Positions 27,255 to 34,449 of a stretch of DNA of 64,000 bases are shown here, piece by piece. Below the pieces are notes generated by a model, which was not told where the DNA came from, ran no database searches, and was given only the letters and a program-made list of their open reading frames with translations. Where the stretch lies: NCBI GenBank assembly GCA_002317215.1, contig DCJD01000012.1:1-64000 (forward strand), written 5' to 3'. A program made the translations under genes and the position numbers. This stretch comes from Caryophanales bacterium UBA1709 (GTDB taxonomy: Bacteria; Bacillota_I; Bacilli_A; RFN20; UBA1709). Position 1 is the stretch's first letter; each line of letters starts with the position of its first letter.

Positions 27255-27331
27255 GCGCCTATAGCTCAGCTGGATAGAGCAACTGCCTTCTAAGCCGTAG
27301 GTCGGGGGTTCGAATCCCTCTGGGCGCGCCA
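27255..27331 (+). tRNA. tRNA-Arg (TCT anticodon)
   Basis: A complete cloverleaf of 77 bases with encoded CCA. Acceptor stem GCGCCTA/TGGGCGC, D-arm GCTC...GAGC, and anticodon loop CTTCTAA with TCT at 27289-27291 (reads AGA). The T-arm is GGGGG-TTCGAAT-CCCTC and the discriminator is G. The anticodon stem ACTGC/GCCGT contains one T-C mismatch in its middle pair. It has its own promoter and terminator. Confidence 0.95.
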
Positions 27332-27341
27332 AATGTATACG

Positions 27342-27374
27342 ACAGGTTTGATACAGTATCAGACCTGTTTTTTT
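27342..27374 (+). terminator. Terminator of the tRNA-Arg gene
   Basis: A 13-pair arm starting ACAGGTTTGATAC (one G-T pair) and ending ...GACCTGT, followed by seven Ts. A closely similar stem lies about 970 bp downstream at 28310-28336. Confidence 0.85.
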
Positions 27375-27659
27375 GTTTTTTGTAATAAATAAAGGATTTT
27401 TAGGCGTTTTTTGAATATCTGACCCTAGTGAAGGAAGCGACAGGATTACCGGTTCTGGTTTTTCTGAGTTCTGTGTCTCTTGTGAGACGACCGATGATAA
27501 CAACTCGGTTAATCATCTAATTGTCCTGCTTTATTAGTCAAGTACGACGATCAAATGTAATTATCCTTTTTTATTACCAATCATATCCGCAAGAATTTCT
27601 CCAATACAAAAATTATAGTCATTCATCCACTTATATATTTATATCTAAGAACAATTATT
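27375..27659. other. Intergenic stretch behind tRNA-Arg with higher GC and no clear gene
   Basis: 285 bases without a credible gene. The part around 27420-27510 is visibly more GC-rich than the surroundings and holds a small hairpin, GTCTC-TTGT-GAGAC (27475-27488). On the minus strand a 21-codon frame near 27560-27625 (starting MNDYNFCIG) is the only short frame and has no ribosome site. The base composition and position behind a tRNA suggest debris of an insertion. The antisense frame across the tRNA is not a gene. Confidence 0.5.
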
Positions 27660-28109
27660 TTATTTTATACTATTTAAGCCATCGTAAAGTTCATTAAAAC
27701 TTTTCATTGCTTTGCATCTACCAAATGCTAAATCTTTATCATTCCCAAATTCAAGCAAGAAGCACTTTGCAAGTTCTTCAACTGTAATCTCTAGATTCTC
27801 AAAGAACTGATTATAAACTAGATTCCAGCCATTACTACCTTCTTCAAAATTAGAATTAATCAATGATTCACAAACCTGATCTAAAGGATACATTTTTATA
27901 TGCATTAGTTCATGAACTAATACCTCCTCTAGATTATCAGTTGAACCTGCAGTGTTAATAATTATTATTGCTTTTTTATCTGTAGGATCAATTTTAAAAT
28001 CTCCTGTTTTATTAAGTTCTGAATCATTTACTATCTCAAGCTTTATATCCCAAAATGGTACAATCCTTAATTTTTTAACCCAATAGACAAATCTCTCTTC
28101 AATATCCAT
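27660..28109 (-). CDS. Small HExxH zinc metallopeptidase-like protein (ImmA/IrrE or SprT-like)
   Basis: A 149-residue soluble protein with a VLVHELMHIKM motif, H66-E67-L-M-H70, the classic zinc peptidase HExxH. The preceding beta-strand 'KKAIIIINTA' and the following helical region match small phage- and island-associated metallopeptidases of the ImmA/IrrE or SprT type. It may cleave a repressor or be inactive. The ATG at 28109 follows GGGGTG with good spacing; a GTG three codons upstream lies within that site. It stands alone between non-coding stretches behind tRNA-Arg, fitting a mobile-element remnant. No partner repressor gene is intact nearby. Confidence 0.65.
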   Translation of the reverse strand: MDIEERFVYWVKKLRIVPFWDIKLEIVNDSELNKTGDFKIDPTDKKAIIIINTAGSTDNLEEVLVHELMHIKMYPLDQVCESLINSNFEEGSNGWNLVYNQFFENLEITVEELAKCFLLEFGNDKDLAFGRCKAMKSFNELYDGLNSIK

Positions 28110-28118
28110 AAATAACAC

Positions 28119-28345
28119 CCCAAATAATCATTATTACACTATACCACATAAAAAGACCACATCTGATGTTAGGTATAATTTTATTTGTTATTTATTCTCT
28201 TGCCTATTTGATAACTAATTATTTTATAGCTGCTGACTGTGATAATTTTATAAAGTCAGAGAGGGTGCTAAATTGTATCAATATTGACCGATGTTGCCGA
28301 GATAAAATAACAGGTCTGATTTAATGTCAGACCTGTTTTTATTAT
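28119..28345. other. Non-coding stretch, possible plus-strand small RNA
   Basis: No protein-coding frame of note. On the plus strand there is a TATAAT near 28174, a CTGACT...AGTCAG hairpin (about 28234-28259), and at the right end a strong plus-strand terminator, with no plus-strand gene to use it. See the matching finding. Confidence 0.35.
28310..28342. terminator. Terminator-like hairpin resembling the tRNA-Arg terminator
   Basis: ACAGGTCTGA-7-base loop-TCAGACCTGT, a perfect 10-bp stem followed by TTTTTATT on the plus strand. On the minus strand, where it would end the acetyltransferase gene, the T-tract is weaker. The stem is nearly identical to that at 27342-27368. Confidence 0.7.
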
Positions 28346-29188
28346 CTAATCTATTTTAGTGTATATATTTGTGGCCAAATCTGCACATTTAATAAAACCA
28401 CATTTCTCATATAATCGCTGGGCTTTTAAATTTATTAGATAGGTATATAGATTAATTCTTGAAAAATTATTTTTATTGGAATATCTGAAAATAGCATCTT
28501 TTAATAACATTGTTCCATAACCTTGATTTTGATATTTTGGATTAATTGCAAAATATTCAAGTAAAGAATTTTCAAAGAATGCATACCCTACTAATTGGTT
28601 ATTTTTCCAGTATGAGTAGAATTCTTTATTAGTCATATCTTTAAATATATTTGATAAAAATCTAACCATTGAATCAGTTGATGTTACTTTTTCGTTAGCT
28701 CTTATGTCTTGTTCTTTAAAGGCTGAATTTTGAATTTCTGCAATTGTAGTAAGCATTGTTTCACCATAGTTTTTCACTGAAATATCTAAATCTATATCAG
28801 ATCTTTCTGGTGACTTTAAGATCTCGTATTCCAGTCCATAATGTGGTTTCTTAAAATTATTTTTAAATAAAAACTGATTTAAATATATTTGTTTTTGATC
28901 ATGGTTAACACAAAGCCTTTGATCTTTTTCTAATAATTTAATAGATTCTTTAATTCTATTTTCTAGATATATTGCAATTTCATAGTCCCTAATAATATCA
29001 TCAAAAGAAAAGACTATAGATAAACCCTTATCGTCTTTCTCTAATATATAGATGCCATTATCAAAGATTTTATATTCAATAACATTATCTTCCTTTAAAC
29101 ATTGGTCAAGAAAATCAATCTCAGATGAATTAACTCTTTTGAGATTATCTTTTAATGTTTTTAAATCTTGTTCATTAATTGTTTGTAT
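28346..29188 (-). CDS. GNAT acetyltransferase with N-terminal extension and no standard start codon
   Basis: The C-terminal ~140 residues are a GNAT fold. Motif A is INPKYQNQGYGTMLL with the acetyl-CoA loop Q-x-x-G-x-G, followed by INLYT and the YEKCGF motif common in GNAT proteins. The only Met/Val starts (GTG at 28777, then ATG) would give 143 aa or less. The same frame, however, is open for 137 more codons upstream with normal composition, giving about 280 aa. At its beginning AGAAGGA (29201-29195) is followed 7 bases later by ATA, in frame. No ATG, GTG or TTG lies near. Either translation starts at AUA, or the start has mutated and only a short form is made. Substrate unknown. Confidence 0.6.
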   Translation of the reverse strand: MQTINEQDLKTLKDNLKRVNSSEIDFLDQCLKEDNVIEYKIFDNGIYILEKDDKGLSIVFSFDDIIRDYEIAIYLENRIKESIKLLEKDQRLCVNHDQKQIYLNQFLFKNNFKKPHYGLEYEILKSPERSDIDLDISVKNYGETMLTTIAEIQNSAFKEQDIRANEKVTSTDSMVRFLSNIFKDMTNKEFYSYWKNNQLVGYAFFENSLLEYFAINPKYQNQGYGTMLLKDAIFRYSNKNNFSRINLYTYLINLKAQRLYEKCGFIKCADLATNIYTKID

Positions 29189-29324
29189 ATTTTTTCCTTC
29201 TACATATTAATAAATATACCTTTGTTTTTCAATATACTAAATACAATAAAGAATAACAGAATAAATAATAGAAATAAGCTTAACAAAATCTTTAAAAGCT
29301 TATTTAATTGCACTAAAACCAATT

Positions 29325-30626
29325 TTATATTAAATATAAAACAAATAATGCAATAGATATAGAAGGGATGCCAATTATTAATCCATATTTAGTAAAATCT
29401 TTAAATGATATTTTTATATCATATTTACTAGTTAGATTAATAAACATCAATCCGGCAAGAGCGCCTAATGGAGTAATATATGCTGCTATATTACTAGCGA
29501 TAATAGAAGCATATATAAACTTAATATTAGACATATCTAATATATAACTATATAATACTGCCATTGGAATATTATTAATTAAATTAGCAACTATTAAACC
29601 ACTATATCCATATATAAATATATTACTATTAGATAGATAGCTTCTAATTAAACTAGTAAATCCAATATTATTTAAACATATAACAATAACAAACATTGAT
29701 AGTATAAATGGGATTAGATTATAGGGTAATCTTTTAATTGTATTTAATGTTATTGAGTTCTTTTTTATAAATGAATAAATAGAAATTATTAATAATTCTA
29801 TTAATGATCCAAGTAAGGCGATTAGATACATTTCAATATCAAATATATAATTTGATATAGAGAGAATAAGAGTCGTTGATAATAGAATAGATAAGCCAAT
29901 AATTAGCAAGAACTTATTAGGTTTATCGATTTTTTCGATATCAATGTTAAGAGGTTTGGATAAATCCTTTTTAAATAATGCATACATAATCAATATACTA
30001 ATTAAACTAGATGAGATGGTTGGTAAAATCATTACTAGTAAATAATTAATAAATGTTATATTAAAACTGCTAGCTAAATATATGTTGGTTGGGTTGCCAA
30101 TTATTAATGCCATTGACATAGTATTTGCACTTATAAATTCCATTATTAGATAAGGAATAGGATTAATTTTAGATTCTTTAGTTAGATAACATATAAAAGG
30201 TGTAAAAGTAAGGATTATTATGTCGTTACTTGTAAATAATGTTAATAAGGATATTAAAGCATATAAACCAAAAAATAATTTATATTGATTCGATTTTAAT
30301 TTAATAGATATTCTATATACTACATATTTAAAAAAGCCAATCTCATCTAAAAAGATGGATAAAAATGTCATTGAAAAAAATAATATTAATACTTTTAAAG
30401 GATTAATAGAATTAGATGAAGTTAGATTATTATATATATTACTAATAGATATATTACCTAATATTATTAATAATAATGCTCCAATAAAAGGAATTAACCA
30501 GAATGAACTAATTTGTAGTTTAGGAGTCAATCTAATTAATGGTTTAAATATATTAAAAATAACTAATAGCAATAATGTTATTAGAATTATTGATAAAGAA
30601 GATACAGTAATAAAATTTATTTCCAT
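29325..30626 (-). CDS. ArsB/NhaD-superfamily permease
   Basis: A 433-residue, very hydrophobic protein with about 10-12 membrane segments. The paired re-entrant segments of the ion transporter superfamily are visible: TSNDIIILTFTPFI with IGNPTNIYLA in the first half, and NLINNIPMAVL with ITPLGALAGLMF in the second. This matches ArsB/YbiR-like permeases. The substrate (arsenite, Na+/H+, or an organic or inorganic anion) cannot be told; no ars regulator or arsA is nearby. AAGG lies before the ATG. It is divergent from the HEPN-like gene. The 136 bases between it and the acetyltransferase hold no gene. Confidence 0.75.
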   Translation of the reverse strand: MEINFITVSSLSIILITLLLLVIFNIFKPLIRLTPKLQISSFWLIPFIGALLLIILGNISISNIYNNLTSSNSINPLKVLILFFSMTFLSIFLDEIGFFKYVVYRISIKLKSNQYKLFFGLYALISLLTLFTSNDIIILTFTPFICYLTKESKINPIPYLIMEFISANTMSMALIIGNPTNIYLASSFNITFINYLLVMILPTISSSLISILIMYALFKKDLSKPLNIDIEKIDKPNKFLLIIGLSILLSTTLILSISNYIFDIEMYLIALLGSLIELLIISIYSFIKKNSITLNTIKRLPYNLIPFILSMFVIVICLNNIGFTSLIRSYLSNSNIFIYGYSGLIVANLINNIPMAVLYSYILDMSNIKFIYASIIASNIAAYITPLGALAGLMFINLTSKYDIKISFKDFTKYGLIIGIPSISIALFVLYLI

Positions 30627-30693
30627 AAAACCTTATTTATTTTAGTAAAGTTAAGAATAAAAGTAAATCAATAGATTTATAGATATTTTCTAT

Positions 30694-30699
30694 TATAAT
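30694..30699 (+). promoter_or_regulatory. Probable -10 of the HEPN-like gene pair
   Basis: TATAAT, 18 bases before the ATG, with a poor -35 (ATAGAT at 17 bp). An AAGGGTG ribosome site lies between. Confidence 0.5.
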
Positions 30700-30717
30700 A
30701 AATAAGGGTGAATAAAT

Positions 30718-31569
30718 ATGAGTATGAATAAAAAATTACACTTTACAATGTATTTCTATTTATTAAGTACAGCTATTAGAGATACTATTGAATATTGTCT
30801 AACTGATAAGGATAAATTTGATGTTGATTCATATAACGTTAGAAAAACAGTTATTAATAATGCTTTAGTTGAGAATTCTCAATTCTTTAATTTCTGCAAA
30901 AATAATGGCGAAGTTGGCGAAAAGATAATGAAACAAATTAGCGATTTAAAGGATTTAGTTTATGGAAATGAACCTAAATTTATCCGTATTAATAAGGATA
31001 ATTTAGAAATTGATCATTCTTTAAACAATAAAGTATTAGATTTGATTTGTCCTTTACACTTTTCTTGCCGCAATATGACTATTGCACATTATAAAGGTTT
31101 AGATGATGAAGATAAGAGTTTAGAATATGAACAATTAATCATGTTAGAATCAAAATACTTTGTTTTGATTTCAGAACTTGTTTTAGGAAAACTAATCTTT
31201 ATTGATCGTTTTAATGCATTTAATGAATCAATGAAGAATAATAAAGGTCAAGAAAACGTTGAATCAAACTTCATTGTTAGTGAAATGACTAAACTTGCTG
31301 GAATCCATAACTGGATTAGAGATAATGAAGCAAAAGAAGTTAAAGAATATGAAGCTACTGAAGTATTCTTTACGCATGGATTTAAAGTTAGCAGTGGAGA
31401 AATGAAACCAGCTGAAGGAAAAACAATCTTTACAGAATTATTAGATGATGTAAGACAAATTGGTATGACTTTATCTCCAATCGAAGTTGAATATCATAAT
31501 CTTCATAATAAACTTTGGAAAGAATTAACTGATTACGAAGAAGAATTAAAGAAAGCTAAACATAATTAA
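30718..31569 (+). CDS. Unrecognised helical protein with a HEPN-like RNxxxxH motif
   Basis: A 283-residue, mostly helical soluble protein that I do not recognise as a whole. Residues 118-124 read R-N-M-T-I-A-H in CRNMTIAHYKG, which fits the R[NHD]x4H catalytic motif of HEPN ribonucleases (often 'RNxxAH' at a helix start), in the middle of an alpha-helical region. HEPN proteins occur in toxin-antitoxin, abortive infection and RNA processing. The C-terminal third is charged with a coiled-coil-like end. It overlaps the following membrane-protein gene by one base (TAATG). A short motif can arise by chance, so the HEPN call is tentative. Confidence 0.45.
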   Translation: MSMNKKLHFTMYFYLLSTAIRDTIEYCLTDKDKFDVDSYNVRKTVINNALVENSQFFNFCKNNGEVGEKIMKQISDLKDLVYGNEPKFIRINKDNLEIDHSLNNKVLDLICPLHFSCRNMTIAHYKGLDDEDKSLEYEQLIMLESKYFVLISELVLGKLIFIDRFNAFNESMKNNKGQENVESNFIVSEMTKLAGIHNWIRDNEAKEVKEYEATEVFFTHGFKVSSGEMKPAEGKTIFTELLDDVRQIGMTLSPIEVEYHNLHNKLWKELTDYEEELKKAKHN

Positions 31570-32009
31570 TGAAACAAATTAAAACTAGCATTAATAAGAA
31601 AACTAAAACAAGATTATCAATATTAGAATTTATCTTATTTTTAATATTTATATTTTTTATAACTTTGGGAGCTATTAATTTTACTCCATTATATACTTTA
31701 ATAGGTTTTATATTTGGTTTAATATTTATGCTACAAGTTCCACTATTTTTTGATTTCAACAAAACTATTATTCTAAATAGTGATGGGATATTTATATATT
31801 CTAATCTAAAACTAAAGAAAGATTATAAATATAGCAAGATTAAAAAAGGATATACCACTAGATATCTAAAAGAAGAGTTTCTTATTTTAGATAATTCTAA
31901 GAACGGTATTTTAATTCCTTTATCTAATTTATCTAAAGAAGATAAACATTATTTAAGAGATTTACTTAATAAAATAGAAATCAAAGATCGTAAAAACTTT
32001 CTTCATTAA
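31569..32009 (+). CDS. Small membrane protein with two helices and a beta-rich C-terminal domain
   Basis: A 146-residue protein with two closely spaced hydrophobic helices (about 18-38 and 43-62) and then a cytosolic part. That part has the alternating pattern of PH-like/bPH domains (TIILNSDGIFIYS, YKYSKIKKGYTTRY, LIPLSNLS). I do not recognise a named family. Its ATG overlaps the stop of the HEPN-like gene, so the two are probably made together. It is followed by a strong terminator, making a two-gene unit. Confidence 0.6.
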   Translation: MKQIKTSINKKTKTRLSILEFILFLIFIFFITLGAINFTPLYTLIGFIFGLIFMLQVPLFFDFNKTIILNSDGIFIYSNLKLKKDYKYSKIKKGYTTRYLKEEFLILDNSKNGILIPLSNLSKEDKHYLRDLLNKIEIKDRKNFLH

Positions 32010-32028
32010 TCCTAAAATTTGGACATTT

Positions 32029-32058
32029 AAAATAGCAGCAAATAATGCTGCTATTTTT
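32029..32058 (+). terminator. Terminator after the HEPN-like two-gene unit
   Basis: AAAATAGCAGCA-AATAA-TGCTGCTATTTT, a perfect 12-bp stem with a T-run. Confidence 0.9.
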
Positions 32059-32059
32059 A

Positions 32060-32068
32060 TGTTATAAT
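32060..32068 (+). promoter_or_regulatory. Extended -10 promoter of umuC, leaderless spacing
   Basis: TGTTATAAT ends 7 bases before the chosen umuC ATG. There is no ribosome site, so the mRNA is probably leaderless. Confidence 0.6.
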
Positions 32069-32075
32069 TTTGAAG

Positions 32076-33344
32076 ATGGAAAAAGTTTATCTTTGTATTG
32101 ATTTAAAGTCTTTTTATGCTTCTGTAGAATGTGTTGATAGAGGATTAGATTCAATGACAACTAATCTAGTTGTTGCAGATCCTAGTAGAGGTAAAGGAAC
32201 TATTTGCTTAGCGGTTTCTCCTGCATTAAAAGCATTAGGTGTAAGAAATAGATGTAGAGTATATGAGATACCTACATCTTTAAAATACATTATGGCTCCT
32301 CCTAGAATGAGTCGTTATATGGAGATGAGTTGCCTTATCTATAACATCTACTTAAAGTATATTAGTCAAGATGATATACATGTTTATAGTATTGATGAAT
32401 GTTTCCTAGATATAACAAATTATACTGATATGTATCAAAAAACTCCCATGGAACTAGCTAAAATGATTATAGATGATGTTTTTAATACAACAGGTATTGT
32501 GGCTACATGTGGTATTGGAACTAATCTATTCTTAGCTAAGATTGCTTTAGATATAACCGCGAAACATAGTCCAACTAGAATTGGGTATCTTGATGAAGAA
32601 AAGTTTAAAAAAGAACTTTGGGATCATAAACCAATCACGGATTTTTGGAATATTGCTAGTGGTATATCAACTAGATTGCTTAAATATAATGTTGATACAT
32701 TAAGAGGGATTACTAAGTTAGATGAAGATTTATTGTATAAAGAATTTGGAATTAATGCTGAGTTATTAATTGATCATGCTTATGGCAAAGAAACCACAAC
32801 TATTTATGATATTAAGCACTATACATCTAAATCAAATTCTTTATCTAAAGGACAAGTTTTATTTGAAGATTACAACTTTGAAAACGCCAAAATAATCCTA
32901 AAAGAAATGATTGATTCAATATGTTTAGATTTAGTTGAAAAACATTTAGTTGCAGGTTCAATAGGCCTTAGTATTGTTTATTCAAAAAGAGACAATTCTT
33001 CTATGTATGGATTAAGAAGTGGTGGTAGTAAAATACTTGGAGAAAGAACAAGAAGTAAGCCTAAATTAAAACAATATTTTCTTGATTTATATGAAAAATA
33101 TATTGATAAAAATCAGTTAATTAGAGGTATAAATATTGGCCTTGGAGTATGCGATGAAGCATATAAAACAGTTGATTTATTTGAGTCAAATAATGAATTA
33201 GAAAAAGAAGATACATTATCAAAAACTATCCTAAAAATCAAAGAAAAACATGGCAAGAATAGTATCTTAAAGGCATTAGATTTTAAGGATAAAGCAACTC
33301 AAAAAGATCGCAATAAATTTATTGGAGGACATAAGGGTGGATAG
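32076..33344 (+). CDS. Y-family DNA polymerase (UmuC/UvrX-like)
   Basis: Translesion DNA polymerase. The palm motif CIDLKSFYASVECVDRG (about residues 7-23) holds the first catalytic Asp. Another motif is YSIDECFLDIT (about 107-117) with the D-E pair. The thumb/HhH (GIGTNLFLAKIALDITAK) and little-finger domains follow. The next gene encodes YolD, the small partner found with UvrX/UmuC-type polymerases in Bacilli, supporting a Pol V-like role rather than DinB. The ATG at 32076 lies 7 bases after an extended -10. A TTG two codons earlier is possible but less likely. No LexA-type GAAC-N4-GTTC box is seen upstream. Confidence 0.88.
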   Translation: MEKVYLCIDLKSFYASVECVDRGLDSMTTNLVVADPSRGKGTICLAVSPALKALGVRNRCRVYEIPTSLKYIMAPPRMSRYMEMSCLIYNIYLKYISQDDIHVYSIDECFLDITNYTDMYQKTPMELAKMIIDDVFNTTGIVATCGIGTNLFLAKIALDITAKHSPTRIGYLDEEKFKKELWDHKPITDFWNIASGISTRLLKYNVDTLRGITKLDEDLLYKEFGINAELLIDHAYGKETTTIYDIKHYTSKSNSLSKGQVLFEDYNFENAKIILKEMIDSICLDLVEKHLVAGSIGLSIVYSKRDNSSMYGLRSGGSKILGERTRSKPKLKQYFLDLYEKYIDKNQLIRGINIGLGVCDEAYKTVDLFESNNELEKEDTLSKTILKIKEKHGKNSILKALDFKDKATQKDRNKFIGGHKGG

Positions 33345-33663
33345 AAATAAAATGACCAATCAAGAAAGAGCAAAACAGTTTCTTCCTTTTGATGCTTTGG
33401 AAGGATATTTTGATATGGTTAATTTATCTACTTATGAGAAATGTGTTAGAAAATCTTTAGATGTTGATGAACAAGAAAGATTAGCAAAAATTCTATCCTC
33501 ATTTCATAAAGCTGATATGGTTAGAATTACTTATTATGATATTGATCATTACAAAACAATAACTGGATTAATATCTAGAATAGATTATGACCATAACACC
33601 TTATCTATTGTTAAAACAAAAATATATGTTGAAGATATTATTAGTGCATACAAAGTAGAATAA
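33337..33663 (+). CDS. YolD-like protein, partner of Y-family polymerase
   Basis: A 108-residue YolD-like protein. The start 'NKMTNQERAKQFLPFDALEGY' matches the family's 'DRGMxKWxPFxxL' style opening, and the rest is a small beta-barrel-like domain (VRITYYDIDHYKTITGLISRID, LSIVKTKIYVEDI). These proteins accompany UmuC-type polymerases and are thought to act like UmuD. I choose the GTG at 33337, 8 bases after GGAGG and overlapping the polymerase gene by 8 bases, over a TTG at 33322 that lies in the ribosome site. Confidence 0.8.
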   Translation: MDRNKMTNQERAKQFLPFDALEGYFDMVNLSTYEKCVRKSLDVDEQERLAKILSSFHKADMVRITYYDIDHYKTITGLISRIDYDHNTLSIVKTKIYVEDIISAYKVE

Positions 33664-33664
33664 T

Positions 33665-33692
33665 TTGACTTTTAATATTATTAATTTACAAT
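33665..33692 (+). promoter_or_regulatory. Promoter of the major prepilin gene
   Basis: TTGACT (33665-33670), a 16-bp spacer and TACAAT (33687-33692), then AAGGAGG before the ATG. Confidence 0.7.
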
Positions 33693-33721
33693 AATAAAAG
33701 ACTAATAAGGAGGTTTTTAAA

Positions 33722-34321
33722 ATGAAATTAGCAAAAAGAGCATTTACTCTTGTTGAATTATTAGTTGTTATTGCCATACTAGGAATTTTGGCTACTGTAG
33801 GAGTAGTTAGCTATACATCTTTAACTAAAAAAGGTTATATTTCTAACACTACTGATGAATTAACTCAAGTTAAAAAAGCTATTACAGCAGTATCATTAGA
33901 TGCAAACGCACAAGTATATGTTAACGCTGATAATGATGGCTTATCATTCACAGGAAAGAGTCCATATTTCTGTGTTGCAACTGTTGCTTCACCAACTCCA
34001 TCAACAATCACAACAGGTGATTATTACACATTGAAGACTGGCGCTACTAAGTTAGGCGAATTCGCTTCATTTGAAATTGATAATAATGAATTTTATGATC
34101 ATGCTACTTACTATACATTAGTTGCTAACAACTATGGTTGGGCAGATGTTTATTATGAAGTTTGTGAAATTATTGATAATCAAGAAATTGCTGCTAAAAT
34201 TCAAACACCTACACCAAATGCTCAAGGAAAGATTACTTCAATTAGATATATCTATAATGAAGATTTCTACGGAACTTGGGATGTAGTAAAAGATACAATT
34301 AAAGTAACAGAAGTAAAATAA
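33722..34321 (+). CDS. Type IV prepilin, probable major pilin
   Basis: A 199-residue prepilin. A short basic leader (MKLAKRA) is followed by FTLVELLVVIAILGILATVGVVSYTSL, the classic class III signal with Glu at +5 and a long hydrophobic helix. The residue before the cleavage site is Ala rather than Gly. The mature part has a helix with KKAITAVS and a Thr/Tyr/Asn-rich beta domain, and two cysteines (in FCVAT and VCEI) that could form a disulfide. Being first, with its own strong promoter and terminator, it is likely the most abundant subunit. It is processed by the prepilin peptidase encoded at 39567. Confidence 0.88.
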   Translation: MKLAKRAFTLVELLVVIAILGILATVGVVSYTSLTKKGYISNTTDELTQVKKAITAVSLDANAQVYVNADNDGLSFTGKSPYFCVATVASPTPSTITTGDYYTLKTGATKLGEFASFEIDNNEFYDHATYYTLVANNYGWADVYYEVCEIIDNQEIAAKIQTPTPNAQGKITSIRYIYNEDFYGTWDVVKDTIKVTEVK

Positions 34322-34327
34322 TGTACT

Positions 34328-34363
34328 AAAAAAGGAACAAATCATAAAAAATGTTCCTTTTTT
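34328..34363 (+). terminator. Terminator after the first prepilin gene
   Basis: AAAAAAGGAACA-12-base loop-TGTTCCTTTTTT. It separates the abundant pilin transcript from the rest of the locus. Confidence 0.85.
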
Positions 34364-34369
34364 GTTTGT

Positions 34370-34384
34370 AAAAAAAAAAAAAAA
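34370..34384 (+). repeat. 15-A homopolymer tract upstream of the giant prepilin promoter
   Basis: An uninterrupted run of 15 A residues ending about 12 bases before the putative -35. Its place matches an UP element, and slippage could change its length. Confidence 0.8.
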
Positions 34385-34396
34385 TAGGCAAAAAGT

Positions 34397-34424
34397 TTGT
34401 AGATTTGAAAATATCTTATATAAT
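34397..34424 (+). promoter_or_regulatory. Promoter of the giant prepilin gene
   Basis: TTGTAG (34397-34402), a 16-bp spacer and TATAAT (34419-34424), with AGAGGG as ribosome site before the ATG at 34450. Confidence 0.6.
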
Positions 34425-34449
34425 AAGATAAAGAAAAGAGAGGGTTTAT

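Noticed and set aside
27249..27503. 84-codon minus-strand frame across tRNA-Arg
   Set aside because: Its C-terminal end is the translated antisense of the tRNA (reads LARPEGFEPPTYG-like), a well-known false protein; there is no ribosome site and it overlaps the tRNA and its terminator.
29168..29356. 62-codon plus-strand frame between the acetyltransferase and the permease
   Set aside because: It overlaps the N-terminal part of the acetyltransferase frame and the permease end, is Ile/Asn/Phe-rich as random AT-rich DNA is, and lacks a ribosome site.
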